A DNA stretch of 64,000 nucleotides from Blasia pusilla. Lineage: Eukaryota; Marchantiophyta; Marchantiopsida; Blasiales. The first letter of the stretch is position 1. Each line of letters begins with the position of its first letter. The position numbers and the translations under genes were made by a program. Shown here piece by piece: positions 1 to 11,280 of this stretch. The stretch covers positions 14,136,001 through 14,200,000 of the forward strand of contig CM114271.1 of NCBI GenBank assembly GCA_050084515.1, read 5' to 3'. The notes under the pieces were generated by a model that worked only from the letters and a program-made list of their open reading frames with translations, was not told the DNA's origin and did no database searches.

Positions 1-2
1 AC

Positions 3-455
3 AAGTGGTTCATTGATAGCGGCGCCAGCAACCACATGATCAAAAATAAAGGTTGGTTCACATCTTACAAACCTTTGATGAATGGACTTGAAGTATCAAT
101 GGGAGACGGCTCCATTCACTCTGCGATTGGGGAAGGAGATGTGCAAGTGACATTGCCCTCGGGTGAAGATTATACAATCAAGGATGTGTGGCATATTCCA
201 GCTTTAACACACAACCTTATCTCCATTGGCCAGATCACCGAAAGAGAGAAAATGAAGGTTGTTTTTGATTCCAAAGGATGCGAGTTCTTACGAGAGGCCG
301 ACAATTCGGTCGCTGCCCAAGGAGTAAGGTATGGACGACTTTATAAACTTCTTAGCAAGCCGAGCCCTCAACTATTTTCAAGATCTTCAAACCAACTACA
401 AGTTTGGCATGAAAGACTTGGGCACTTTAACACGAAGACCTCAAGTTGTTAAGCA
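3..455 (+). pseudogene. Copia protease and GAG-pre-integrase region
   Basis: The frame is open from the window edge. DSGAS at 15-29 is the active-site motif of the copia aspartic protease that processes the Gag-Pol polyprotein. Downstream, YKLL and VWHERLGH match the start of the GAG-pre-integrase zinc-binding domain. The frame breaks near 440, just after LGHFN: a stop follows at 450-452 while the matching cysteines continue in another frame from about 490. This is therefore a frameshifted, non-functional copy. The N-terminal part of the polyprotein is off the left edge. Confidence 0.9.
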
Positions 456-1430
456 AAGATAATATGGTTGGAGGGTTACCTTAATTAAGTGGAGAAATAT
501 CCACTTGTGACACTTGCTTACGAGGCAAGCAATCAAGGCAAAAGTTTGACAAACATACCCTCTCAAGGGCTCCAACTCCCCTCCACCTAGTCCACATCGA
601 CCTTGGAGGTCCAATTCAAACGGCTTCACTATCAGGGGCAAGGTACTACATGCTATTAGTTGATGACCATTCAAGATTTATGTGGGTTTATTTCCTACAA
701 CACAAATCCAATGCATTAGGTATACTCAAGAAATTTCTTACATTGATAAGAACTCAATCTACTACAGCAGTGGGATCCTTGCATCTACACCTTGGTGAGC
801 CGCCCTCAAAGGTGAAGATGATACGAATGGATAGGGGAGGTGAATTCATGGGGAAAGCATTTGAGACCTTTTGTTGCGATCATGGCATCCGTCATCAACT
901 TACTACGGCCTACACCCCACAACAAAATGATATTGTTGAGAGGAGGTATCAAACTGTAGTTGAGATGGCAAGGTGCATGTTGAAGGGGCGAAATCTCCCC
1001 AACTATCTCTGGGCAGAGGCCATAAACACACCCATCTACATCCTCAACAAGTGCCCAACAAGGGCTTTGGAGGAGAAAATGCCTGAAGAAGTCTTCACTG
1101 GCATCAAACCAAATGTCTCACACCTTCGCATCTTTGGGTGTGGAGCTTATGCACATATACCAAAAGAATTGAGGAGAAAACTTGATGATAAAAGTGTGAG
1201 ATGTATATTTATTGGCTATGGCACTAGAGAGAAAGCTTACAAGCTCTTCTCCTTGGAGAACCACAAGGTGTTTATGAGCGTGACGTCATATTTGATGAAG
1301 ACACTCCCCACTCCGAAGAGCATCAATCAAACAATTGAGAGTGGCCTCAAACCTCCAAGAACGATGAGTCAAAAAATGAATCTGACAAGGATACACCATC
1401 CTCAGGGCCCACAACTCATGTAGATCGACC
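456..1430 (+). pseudogene. Copia integrase
   Basis: The frame used here runs from about 490 to 1423. It supplies the cysteine pair of the HHCC finger (CDTC near 507-518), then the first catalytic Asp in HIDLGGP (about 596-616), the second in RMDRGGEF (about 827-850), and the Glu region in DIVERRYQT (about 930-960). This is the DDE strand-transfer core that inserts cDNA into chromosomes. The block ending in FIGYGTREKAYKL near 1240 is typical of copia integrases. The frame then shifts near 1280-1320, and the Ser/Pro-rich linker toward the reverse transcriptase is read in another frame. All three catalytic positions are recognisable, but the polyprotein is broken. Confidence 0.9.
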
Positions 1431-1458
1431 ACCAACACTTGGTGAAAGAGGTCAAGGA

Positions 1459-2185
1459 TTGGACGATATGGAGACCACACTAACGCTACCACCTCCACGA
1501 AGGTCAAGTCGACTACGCCAACTTCCTTCCAACTTACGAGAGGATTACATTTTACACATGGCTTTCTTTCTAAGTCATACACCATTTCAGAAAGCTCCCA
1601 TTGAGCCTCAATCTTTCCAAGAGGCATGCACTAATCCACATTGGCAACATGCAATGATCGAGGAGTACAATGCCATACTTGCAAACCGAACATGGGACCT
1701 GTTCCGTCTCCCATCAGGGAGGACTGCTATCCCTACAAAGTGGGTTTATAAGTGTAAGTATAACGCTGATGGATCGTTGTCTAGGTACAAGGCAAGGCTA
1801 GTAGCAAAAGGCTATCGACAACGCCAAGGCATTGATTATGATGAGACATATGCATCAGTTGCAAAAATGACCACGATTCGAGTGATCATATCTCTTGCAG
1901 TCATGTTTGATTGGCCCCTATTGCACATGGATGTTCAAAATGCCTTCTTAAATGGCACTTTGGAAGAAGAGGTATATCTACAACAACCTCAAGGCTTTAC
2001 TGCTCCTGGAATTGAAGATCTTGTTTGCAAGATGCGGAAAGCTCTTTATGGCCTGATGCAAGAAAATCGAATTTGGAATCAAACCTATGACCGACAATGT
2101 TAAACAAACTTGGATTTGCAAAGAGTAAACACGACCCGAACTTTTCTCTCAAGATCTCTACTTACGGGATTGTCATTGTGATCTT
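1459..2185 (+). pseudogene. Copia reverse transcriptase, N-terminal part (interrupted)
   Basis: This is an RVT_2 domain: AIPTKWVYKCKYNADGS, YKARLVAKGYRQRQGIDYDETYASV and LHMDVQNAFLNG are the signature blocks of copia reverse transcriptases, and the Asp of HMDVQNAF is catalytic. KALYGL follows, then a shifted frame with a stop at 2101-2103. The frame continuing to 2185 encodes GIVIVI, which leads into the catalytic YVDD that now lies 9.7 kb away at 11915 onward. The break at 2185 coincides exactly with the 4-bp target duplication of Ty3 element 1. Confidence 0.92.
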
Positions 2186-2690
2186 TGTCACGTCTTTTAG
2201 GATAGATTGGTGGGATCTAATAGAGCGCCTTCATGAGTAGTGGAGGACACGCCCAGTAGGTCGAGGGTGACCTGCTGAGGCCCTTGGAAACCTGAGATAG
2301 CAGGTTTCCCCTTCGTTGCGGCTCATTTGGAGCCATATTGAGGAACTTACTATTTTAGGTAAGTTCCATTTTGAGTATATGATGGACTTACTATTTTTGG
2401 TAAGTGGCCCTTGACCTCCTACATCAGGTCAAGAGCCAAGGAGGTGACTTGGGAGAATAGGTTACCATGGAGAGAGCTTGGGAGAGGAGAGGGGTATACC
2501 TCAAGGAGAGAGAGCTTGAGAGCTCATTCTCTTTTTGTTGAACCTCTTGGCATGAGGCGGCGGAGCTATGGTACCTTGCCTTGTGAGTGTAACCCAAGCC
2601 TCTCATTAGGAGAGTGGGTTTGGTTTGACATGAGAGAGAGTGCACACCTTTGAGAGCTATGGTGTGAGATGGTGAGAGAGAGATTGGATC
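2186..2690 (+). repeat. Ty3 element 1, left terminal block B
   Basis: This block is repeated at 11281-11787. The last 330 bp or so are almost identical between copies, so the same 80-codon chance ORF occurs at 2411-2653 and 11499-11741. The first 200 bp differ by several small indels. It holds two hairpins with the same ACTTAC/GTAAGT stems: 2342-2367 (9-bp stem GGAACTTAC) and about 2385-2406. AGTATATGATG between them is a possible TATA region. After the block, the left copy runs into leader sequence and the right copy into A'. Confidence 0.9.
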
Positions 2691-4590
2691 TTATTTTACA
2701 AAGAGAGAATGAGAGAATGAGAGAGTGAGAGAGCTTCATGGGGAGCTCGCTGGTCACTCGCTGTTTTTGCAGGTTGGGGACCGTGTTCCCGTTCAGCGGC
2801 TCATGGGAGTGCTCACGGAGCAAGGGCTGCTTTCATTACTCTTTGCATTTGCCGATTTTTCGTGTGGAAGAGTGGCGCGGAAGCGCTGCCCAATTTCTGA
2901 TAGGGATTGAGTATGGGGCGGGTTGCCCCATGCTGGTGCTCTCGGGAGCACCATGTAGCTTGCTGATTTGTATTTTTACAGATGTTACATTTTCGTTGGG
3001 AGAAATCAGCGGGAGTCTTGCCAAATTTTGTGTAGGAGAAAGAGACATTGGGCTTTACGACAGTCCCTGTCAGTTTTTACTGAAATGTCCGATTCTAAAT
3101 ATTTTTTGATGGTAGCGTAGATCGTGAAGCTGTGCACGCTGTGCAACAAACAATGCACAATTTGAAGTTGTGAGCAAAAAGTTATGGGCAATCTTGTAAA
3201 GCTGCCATTGCTAGACGATTTTTAGGGTTAAATCGTGCAAACCCTAAATCAGCCGCCACACCGGCGGCGACCGTCGCCATCATAGTCACCGTCAACGGTC
3301 GACGGTCAACCATCACCGTCAACGGTCAACCGTCACCGTCATCGGTCGGCCGTCACCATCAGCGGTCAACCGTCACTGTCAAGGGTCCACCGTCCATTGT
3401 CCACCCTTTGGGTGCCATTGCCGCCATTACGAAGTGGAGGGTCTTCCATGACGTTCGTTGATTCCTTGACTTGCGTCGCCACCACGTACTTTGTTTTGGA
3501 CGCCACCGTCATCGCATTTCTTCATCAACCAAGAAGCAGATGACCTCCGGTTATGGTGTTTGAGTTTTGATTTCATCTTTGCTATGTTGTGATTGGTAGC
3601 CGCCGGCGACGATCGAGTATCGTGTCGTGACGCCCGTAAGCCGCAACGCGCCCGATTGCGCGCCGTGCCGCTTTGGGTCGCACCGCACCATCTCGATCCC
3701 GAGCCGCACCGTCATTGTGGAGCGAGTGTGGGATTATTATTGATTGAAGAGGGTATGCCGCCGAGTGCCGCATCCCACCATCGAGGGCCGTGCCGTTCGT
3801 AGCCGTTCGTCGCTGCAATGCCGCACCGTTCGGGGACGGCACCTTTGTCTATCGAGGAGTTTTGAGCAAGATCGTGACGGGAGGAGTATGACTTGCTGAT
3901 TGGAGGAGTTGTCTCCACGATCGAGTTGGGGTCGAGATTTGCGATTCTTTGAGGAGCGACATCGACATGTGTTCAAAGTTACCCATTATGGTCCTTTACC
4001 CCTGACGTGTGAGGGATTCTCGGATTTATTTGGGGATATTGGGTGTGTGGATCTTTGAGAGCATCATTTATGTATGTGGTTTAGGGACATAGACCTGTGG
4101 GATGTTCGGAGTTGAGGGTAGGTTGTCAATGAGATGATAGCCTAGTCGATTTGCCGCACCACGCCGCGTCTTTGCCCGCGACGTTACACGTCTCGGGGAG
4201 AGAGTGTAGATCGAGTGCCGCATGTTTGGGATGAGTGATTGAGGGATTCCTCACGAGGTTGAGTGATTGGGTGAGAGGGGCACGGGGGTCATCACGGAGT
4301 CTGTTCGGGACTTTGAGAGGCGAGGTGGTGAACCCGAGAGTAGCTCTAGAGGTTTTACGCGGAGTGGCGCGAGGTTTTGAGGGTCTCCACGTGAGGGACC
4401 ACCTCGACCTCCTTCAGTGTCATCGTCACACGAGGGGGAGGGTGTAGAGGAGTTTGTGAGCACATCGCCACACATTGTGAGTGGTCCTACCAGTTGGGCG
4501 TACGAGATGGACGACCGGGGTAGAGGACCGCGTAGGTTTTCAAGTGCGATGAGGCACGATTGAGTTACGATTTTATAGCGAGTTAAGGAG
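2691..4590 (+). other. Leader of Ty3 element 1, non-coding
   Basis: About 1.9 kb lies between block B and Gag with no ORF resembling a known protein. It begins with a GAGA-rich stretch (2700-2740). It contains a short tandem array (3265-3405) and a GC-rich part (3590-3850) with many CG dinucleotides. I could not identify a convincing primer-binding site complementary to a plant tRNA 3' end just after block B. Long leaders also occur in elements 2 and 3. Confidence 0.6.
3265..3405 (+). repeat. Degenerate tandem array with CCGTCA / GGTCAACC units
   Basis: About ten imperfect units alternate between CCGTCA(C/A) and CGGTCAAC over roughly 140 bp, with period near 12-15. The array lies in the leader of Ty3 element 1. 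Neither element 2 nor element 3 shows it at the matching place, so it probably expanded in this subfamily. Confidence 0.75.
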
Positions 4591-5540
4591 TTGGTGCGAC
4601 TCCCGGTAGGGCCAGGAACTCTAGAGAGTTCAACCCGTTTGACATGGAACGGTATGTTCCAGCATTTAGAGGGGGCGCCCATGGACGATTACCATGAGTT
4701 CTCTCAAAGATATGCATGTGAGATCGAGGCGTGGAGGCTCTACTATGACCCACATTATGTGTCATGGACGGAGCCGTTCCCAGATGAGGAGGAGGAGTCG
4801 GGGAGAGGCTCGCCTCTTCCACTAGTGATGTTTTAGGAGGGGTCACTCGACGGGAGCGATTGCACCGTCTAGTCGGGTTCGTCCCGAGTTCAACCTTGTG
4901 GTTGAGTTCTTTCTTGAGTTGAGGGCGAGCTACGGGGGTATGGACGGAGAAGTTGTGGAGTATCCACGACTTCGAGGCGCTTCGGGTGAGAGTTTGCGTG
5001 AGGCTTACACTCGATTGCGCCGGTTGATCAACGTCACTCGGGGGTGACAGAGGCTCGAGCTATCCGGTCATGGTATGCGATCTTTGGACCGGACCCTGGA
5101 CGCGCACGGGTGCGGGAGGGGTGCTTCTTATAAACACCTCCCCTACGTTGAGAGATGTTTTTAGGACCGCCGAGAACATTGAGCGCAACATGGCGGAGGA
5201 GAGCGTAGCCACCATGGGTTCTGGCGAGAGCGATCACGATTATGCACCACGTGCAAAGAACGTGACTCGAGATAGGTCGAGTGTGGCACCACGAGCTCGA
5301 GGGGAGGATACCGAGAGGCCTTGCCCACGAGACCCACGCCTTCATATGCGGCTCAGCAGTTGACCGCCTACTATTACTTGTTGGTCATGTGGTGGAGCCC
5401 ATCATCGGTAGCGATTGCACTCGTCGGGGTCATGGGCGTGTGCCTCAAAGCATGGAGGAGGAGATGGTCTGCACCAGGAGGTTATCGATGTGACTATTGT
5501 CGAGGTATGGTCATACATGCGCGAGGTGTTTTAGTTTACA
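4591..5540 (+). pseudogene. Ty3 element 1 Gag
   Basis: This matches the Gag of elements 2 and 3. The capsid-like block has the pattern F-QHLEG-PMDDY-EF-YxxEIxAWR-YY-P-YVS (4650-4770). A second block ending SLREAYTRLRRLI lies near 4990-5030, in another frame. A CCHC zinc knuckle (CDYC, then YGHT and a final C) can be read across a frameshift at about 5490-5535. Gag normally packages the element RNA into particles. At least three frame changes make this copy unable to give a full protein. Confidence 0.8.
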
Positions 5541-5589
5541 TCTGAAATTACGCCTGGACCGAGGGCCGAGGAGGGCACCAGAGCGAAGC

Positions 5590-6720
5590 CGGTCCGGGTG
5601 GGCCTAGAGATCGTGCTCAAGTGGTCCCGTTGGGGGCGAGGAGCGGAGTTGCCCGGCAGGGTGGTGGAGTGCCCGTGGAGGAGGTAGAGTACCACCACCT
5701 AGACGCCGAGGATATGCCGGACGAGGCCGGGATGGTCGCTTTCCGATACAACGACTCTCAGAGGCGATTGCCGCTATGGCATTGAGGTTACCCGATGCGG
5801 ATCCGTGGCATCGACATCATATGGAGCAGCCAGAGATCTGGAGGATCTTGGATGGATGTCTTGGGTTGCCAGATGGAGGCCGCCGCGATTGTGACGAGTG
5901 GAGCGCCCCGCAGAGTTGGATCCCAGCGAGGGATGAAGACAGACTAGGCTTCCTCGATTTTTCACGTTGTCCGAAGCGATGAGGACCCCATCGATGGGCC
6001 CTCATCAAAGTTCCTGGAGAGTTGGTAATGTTGTTGGTGTGCAAGCACGGAGGGCGATGGGAGAAGCGAGTGCGACGACTTCTATTGTTGATGCTCAGGA
6101 GGGGCATGTGTCGAGCACATTGTTGGGGGCGGCCACCGTTGTGTACCGCACTCCTTTATTTTCTGCTTCCGATGTTGTGACGTTGGGAGGTACGCCCGCC
6201 GAGGCTTTTCGGCTGGCCGCTTCACTATGTGAGCACGGAGTTGGAGTTCCTGCATCACGTTCAGAGGTGATTGCAGAGGAGGTGATGGACCTGCCCTTGG
6301 AGCGGATGCTCGGGCCGTCCACGTCAGATTCATGGCAGGCTGCGGCTGCTAGGATGGCGGAGATGCCCGCTAGATCCGTGATAGAGCGTGCCGTGGCTTC
6401 TCCTGGTGTTGTGTTGCTGGATAACCGAGGAGAGGTCTTCCACTTGGTGAGTCCTGGAGGTAGAGCTTTTAGTCCGCAGCGCGTCTTGTTGGATTGAGGC
6501 GCAACCCTTGATGTTGAGGAAAGCGTCATTGAGGATTGGGCTTGCGAGAGCCGATGTGGAGTGTTGTCCATTTCGGATCTGAGACATCCTTGGGTGGAGC
6601 GAGTACCACACGATATATCACCCGGCAGAGGTCGTGGTGAGGATTCGCCGGGACATCCTACAAATGAGTCCGTGGTGCGCGCCAAGGCGATAGTGATCTT
6701 TGAGTCCTCGACGTCTTGGT
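5590..6720 (+). pseudogene. Ty3 element 1 linker and aspartic protease
   Basis: An ORF at 5967-6497 encodes a region shared with element 2 (21288-21845) and element 3 (47943-48540): TPLFSA, then LAASLCEHG, then a DSWQAAAARMAEMPA-like helix. The protease follows: VVLLDNRGEVFHLVSP, then RVLLD, where the catalytic DSGA is expected. Here the Asp codon is followed at once by a TGA stop and a frameshift, so the active site is lost. The protease would cut Gag from Pol. Confidence 0.75.
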
Positions 6721-7191
6721 TGGTGGAGCGATGTTATACCCAATGGGGTTTTCCTGGATTCTTGGGAGGAGTCGGCGTCCCCCTGAGACCAGGATGGCGT
6801 CGGTGATGGGCGCCTTAGCTCATTACCCGTTCGATTCACAGTCTTTGTGATCGAGCACGGCTAGGAGAGATGGCGACCTTAGCGGCATTTAGCAAAGGTG
6901 CCATCACTTGGCCTGGTGATTTGATTGAGGACATGTCCATGCAGAGGATACTCCGTTCTGAAATTTCTATGGAGAGGAGTGTTATGGTAGCTGCATCATT
7001 CCGTGGAGGAGAGGTGTGCTGTGGGGCTCGGCGAGGAGCTTCAACGATTAGCGGTCGCCGCGCACGCGACCCGCGTGGAGCGAGGCGTTTGCACGAGCGT
7101 GGCGGTCTCGAGGAACCCGAGGTAGCGGGAGTGCTACGATGACACCCTTGGATACTACACCCATTGTGTGGTGTACCGGAGGAGTGTATTC

Positions 7192-8115
7192 GATGTTAGA
7201 TCTCTTTGGAGGGATTAGCATCGGGTTAGGCTTTCTTTGTTTTGCAGCGGAGTGCGAATCAAAGATACTTGTATGTGGAGAGTGATGATGTTGCGGCGCG
7301 TCTCACTCGGCGTGTGGCGCAATTACGCCTCGTTTTCCCGACTTATTATGCGTCCGCGTCTGAAGTACGAGTTCCCCTACCGAGGATATTTTGTTGTTGG
7401 GGGCGCGCAGGACTTAGAGCGGGTAGGGACCATTGATTTGGTCATTGCCGGTTGGCCATGTCGGGCCAATCGAGTGTTGGACGAGGCAGCGGGTTGGCGA
7501 CACTCGGTCCAGGTTGTTTTGAGGGTCTTACGGCGATTCTGGAGCACCGTCTCGTTCTCCGGCCTACATTTTGGAGAATGTGCCGATGTTAGGAGACTCA
7601 GTCACGGGTCGTGACGAGTGCTCATCAGTGCGTGCCTGGATCGCCCGGCCGATGTTCTTGGATGCGGCGAGTGTAGGTTCTAGAGCCCATCGCCCGGCGT
7701 CTATGGTGGACCAACTTGGTGCCCCATGCGGTGTTATGGAGGGCGTATGCGAGAGTGGAGCGCCCCTCCCCTTTGTTAGTGGATTCCATTCTGGATCTAG
7801 GTCGTCGATCACAGGCAATGAGGCACGATGATCGACCACCGCTGATTGTGGTCAACAGGTAGGCGGGCGCGGGCGCCTTGCCCACGTTGTGAGTTTTCCG
7901 CTTCCTATGCATACAAGGAGGCGGTCCTTGCTTGGTTTGGGATGACCAGGTTCAGCGGTTGGTGGAGCCCAACGCCGACGAGAGAGAGCGGCGATGGGAT
8001 TTCCCGAGAGTGACGGCGGTACCATCGGTGTTAGAGGCATCACGACGCCATGTCTTGGGTCGAGCGATGGACTGAAGCGCTTGACATGGATCCTCGGCTT
8101 GGGAGTGGTGGCGGC
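7192..8115 (+). pseudogene. Ty3 element 1 C5-DNA methyltransferase domain (DNMT3-like motif order)
   Basis: Motif I is MLDLFGGISIGLG at 7193-7231. Motif II is YLYVESDDVAARL (about 7266-7304, next frame). Motif IV is DLVIAGWPC with the catalytic Cys codon at 7459-7461. Motif VI is ENVPMLG (about 7574-7594). Motif VIII is VGSRAHRP (about 7673-7696). A motif X-like GRAMD occurs near 8060-8080. The order I to X is linear, as in DNMT3, not permuted as in plant DRM. Such enzymes transfer a methyl group from S-adenosylmethionine to cytosine C5. The domain lies between protease and RT in the same orientation as pol. At least three frame changes interrupt it. The catalytic Cys and ENV are kept. Confidence 0.88.
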
Positions 8116-8569
8116 GTCGTATGAGATTACGGACGAGATCACGGCGGTTGCGTTGGTGAGCCCCATGCCTACCGAGACGGTGGAAGCGGCTAGGGGCGAG
8201 ACCCGAGGAGATCTCACGCACGGGGGAGATCGGGAGAGACACCCTGGACTTCTTGGGATGTTTTGAAGGTGCGCAAGGAGATGATAGCCACGACATCGGC
8301 GTGGTTTGAACCGCACTGCGTGGAGGAGATCGAGTTTGCGGTTGGTGCGCAGGAGAGCGGCCAGTGTTGTTATTCGAGACGGGGTTGCACCATAGCAACC
8401 ACCGATACCCAGCGCCGGAGAGTCCTCTGTAGTCACGATGGAGACTTGGGAGCGGATATGGGCCCTAAGTTGTGAGGAGGAGAGCGGCGCCGAATACATC
8501 AATTCCTCGGGAGTTATAGGAGCGCTGCGTTTAGCATGGAGGATTTGGGTACGTTGAAGGGTCCGGGGA

Positions 8570-9870
8570 TCCGCATTGAGTTGTCGAGTGATATGCCGAT
8601 CTTCCGGCGACCCTACAGGTGCTGATGATATGGAGAGGGCTCGATTGAGTAGGAGCCAAGACTTGGTCGGAGCAGGATTAGTGGAGATGTCGCATGGAGA
8701 GTATGCATCGCCACTATCATGCCCGCCAAGAAGGATGTGCATGGCAAGCTCGGCGGATAGGCGGATGTGTGGGGATTACCGACCTATCAATTGTGACGAA
8801 GTCCGATAGGTATGCCATGCCCACCCCGAGGAGATCTTTGATGCGATTGGTCACCCAAAGGTCTTGATTCATTGGATTTATGAAGTTGGATACCATCAGC
8901 TGCCTATCGATTGGAGGACAGGCAAAAGACGGCATTTTGGGGCATCGATCCTCACGGGAAGGATTGTTTGTACCAGTGGCGGTTCTTACCATTTGGGTTA
9001 AAGAACGCCCCGGCTGAGTTTCAGAGGGTCATGGATAGGATCTTGGCTGGTCTGGATTTTGCTAGGTGTTATATTGATGACATCGTAGTCTTTAGCGCCA
9101 CGGTTGAGGAGCATGAGCAACATCTAGAGGAGGTGTTTTGACGATTGCAATTACATGGGCTGAAGCTACATCCAGGCAAGTGCAAGTTCTTCTACGACCA
9201 GATTGAGTACTTGGGTCATACGATATACCGAGGGGGCCTTGGTGTTCAGCAGACGAAGGTAGAGGCTATCTCACGCATTCCACGCCCTACAGATGTGAGC
9301 CGTGTTTGCGCATTCATGGGATTGGTGAACTTCTATCGGTGATACGTCAAGGGATTGATTCGATTTGGCGGCTGACCTTGCTCACCAAGGTGGATCACGA
9401 GTGGCACTGGGGGGATGAGCAGGAGCGAGCATTTCGATTGCTCAGGGCGAGTTGCGTCCGCACACATCTTGAGGAGACCGATCAGGGGGCGTCCTTTCCA
9501 GTTGCACATAGATTGGAGCATATTGGGGCTTGGAACGGTGCTCACCCAGCATGATGATGAGGGTAGAGAGTTTGTGGTGGCTTACGCTAGCCGCTCGAAT
9601 AACGTTGCAGAGGCGGGCGGCTCGTATGAGGAGGGTGAGTGCTTGGTCGGTGTGGTCATCGCGCATTTTAGGTGTTACTTATTCGGCAACCCTTTACCAT
9701 CATCATCGATCATCAACCACTAAAGTGGTTGATGGAGTCCGGCTGAGCTTACGGGGGAAGCTTTGCGAGATGGGCTCTGTTGTTGCAGGAGTATGATTTT
9801 CAGGTGGTACATAGACCTGAAACGCTCAACCAGGATGCAGATGGGTTGAGTCGTAACCTATGCCCAAGTC
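8570..9870 (+). pseudogene. Ty3 element 1 reverse transcriptase and RNase H
   Basis: RT blocks: GEYASPxxMPAKKD and RRMCGDYRPIN (8697-8790), FWGIDPHGKD and YQWRFLPFGLKNAPAEFQRVMDRI (8935-9045), then the catalytic CYIDDIVVFS (9067-9096), YIDD being the polymerase Asp pair. LHPGKCKFFYDQIEYLGHTIY follows after a stop. RNase H is recognisable as LHIDWSILGLGTVLTQ (about 9500-9550), SYEEGECL and, from 9780, LLQEYDFQVVHRPETLNQDADGLSR. The reading frame changes near 8880, 9140, 9340 and 9720. The protein would make cDNA and remove the RNA strand; this copy cannot. Confidence 0.92.
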
Positions 9871-10204
9871 AGCGAGATGCGATTGGAGCTCGATGGCATG
9901 GAGAGAGTGATGAGGAGTCGGTGCCAGGATGGCACGCGTCAGCCTATTTAGGCATGTTGGCTATGGAGAGCCAGAGTGTGGAGACTTCGATGGCGAGGTC
10001 TAGTGGAGAGTCTTTGGATCCCGAGGCCAGTGAGGACACGACAAGTGGCCGAGATATTCATGATGATGGAGTAGTCTTAGAGTACCTTCGTACTGGCAGC
10101 CTTGCAAGCACCATGGATGCTAGAGAGCGGGATCGGATCCTACAGCGGGCCAGACGGTTCCGTTGGGAGGGGACACATGTTTTGAGGGTTTGGGAGGAGG
10201 CAGA

Positions 10205-10765
10205 GTACGCGTAATGCCGCATCCTTTGCAGAGAGCACGACTAGTGCAGCATGCCCACGAGGAGTTGGGTCACTTTGGGGTGAAGCGGACGTATAGCTTG
10301 CTCCAGATTCAGTATTGGTGGCGAGGCATGCAGACTGACTAGCGTCTTTTTCACCGTACTTGCTACTTTATGGCCGAGAGCCAGATTTACCTACGGCCAT
10401 TCGTCGAGATGCTGGTGAGGTGCTGAACCTTGATGACCCAGATGTATGGGTGCGAGCATATTCTCAGAGGGCTGAGTTATTTCGGAGAGTGATGCCCATG
10501 GCGTTTGAGAACTTGGCGATTGCACAACATCAGGATACGTTGAGGTATGCGACTATTCGAGGTGGTGGTTATCGACCAACTATCCGAAGGTTTCATCAGG
10601 GAGATTATGTCTATTTGCAGCAGACGGGCACCGACGACGTTGGATGTGACTGCACGGCGTACTATCCTGAGAGTGCGTGACATTTTGCCATCGAGTCTTC
10701 TCTTGCTGGAGGGACGCGATGGTATGGTATGGAAGGACCATGTGCGTAATTGTGCGCCATGTCAC
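10205..10765 (+). pseudogene. Ty3 element 1 integrase with its catalytic core deleted
   Basis: The N-terminal finger histidines are present (HAHEELGHFGVKRTY, about 10250-10295). After QYWWRGM (near 10330) the sequence jumps directly to the C-terminal part (LLYGREPDLPTAIRR, 10363 onward). In element 2 the same two points are about 500 bp apart and enclose the D,D,E catalytic core. The join lies next to TTTCACCGTA, which element 2 has at the far side of the lost segment. The C-terminal part ends with a block like GRDGMVWKDHVRNCAPCHLP. Without the core, this copy cannot integrate itself. Confidence 0.88.
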
Positions 10766-10966
10766 CTTCCTAACATTGATGGTATTGTAGATCCGAGCTT
10801 AGAAGTAGTTCCTGCAGGCTTGCGTTGTATGTTGTGTGGTTCTGCCCGTGGTGCGGCCACGATGCTAGTCTGTGATGGGTGTTCGAGAGGATGGCATATG
10901 GCATGTTTGACGCCACCTCTCACTAGGGTTCCTCAAGGACGATGGATGTGTCCCAGATGTACATAG
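10547..10966 (+). CDS. Integrase C-terminus with PHD finger (Ty3 element 1)
   Basis: The frame 10547-10966 is open. After the integrase tail it encodes a complete C4HC3 PHD finger at about 10825-10963. Spacing is C-x2-C (CMLC), x11, C-x2-C (CDGC), x4, H, x2, C (HMAC), x14, C-x2-C (CPRC), with the conserved Trp two residues before the last pair (RWMCPRC). PHD fingers bind the histone H3 tail, so this may guide integration, as chromodomains do in other Ty3 elements. That role is inference. The finger ends the polyprotein: a stop follows one residue after the last Cys. All eight zinc ligands are intact in a copy whose other domains are broken. Frameshifts upstream mean that it is not expressed as part of a full Pol. 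Confidence 0.85.
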   Translation: MRLFEVVVIDQLSEGFIREIMSICSRRAPTTLDVTARRTILRVRDILPSSLLLLEGRDGMVWKDHVRNCAPCHLPNIDGIVDPSLEVVPAGLRCMLCGSARGAATMLVCDGCSRGWHMACLTPPLTRVPQGRWMCPRCT

Positions 10967-11147
10967 AGAAGGTAGTTCTACATTCCGACTTGTGTCTATG
11001 ACATGGATGACAAGAAGGCGACTAACGATGGGGCCACATGAGCACCCCGCCTTCTTGCTCTTAGCGTCCGAGAGATGTATGTCATGGTAGGTAAGGATAG
11101 ATGGCTATCTGGAGTTAGAGGGACCTAACCACCAGCTAGGGGGGCGA

Positions 11148-11269
11148 TTGGAGATATTTTGGTTCTTCTTGTCTCGTTGTTTGGATACCATGAGTTAGCA
11201 TGGGATCATGCGTGTTTGTGTGTGTGTTCGGTGACAGCGATGTATGTTGTGTAGCGATGTGTATGCGCA
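11148..11269 (+). repeat. Ty3 element 1 block A, next to the polypurine tract
   Basis: The block starts right after the polypurine tract AGCTAGGGGGGCG (11134-11146) and is repeated as A' at 11788-11914 with about three base changes. In a normal LTR element the sequence after the polypurine tract is the first part of both LTRs. Here A is absent from the left end of the element. Confidence 0.88.
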
Positions 11270-11280
11270 CGGCGGTATCC

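Noticed and set aside
3590-3980. GC-rich overlapping ORFs in the element 1 leader as Gag
   Set aside because: No similarity to the Gag of elements 2 and 3, whose counterpart begins near 4591.
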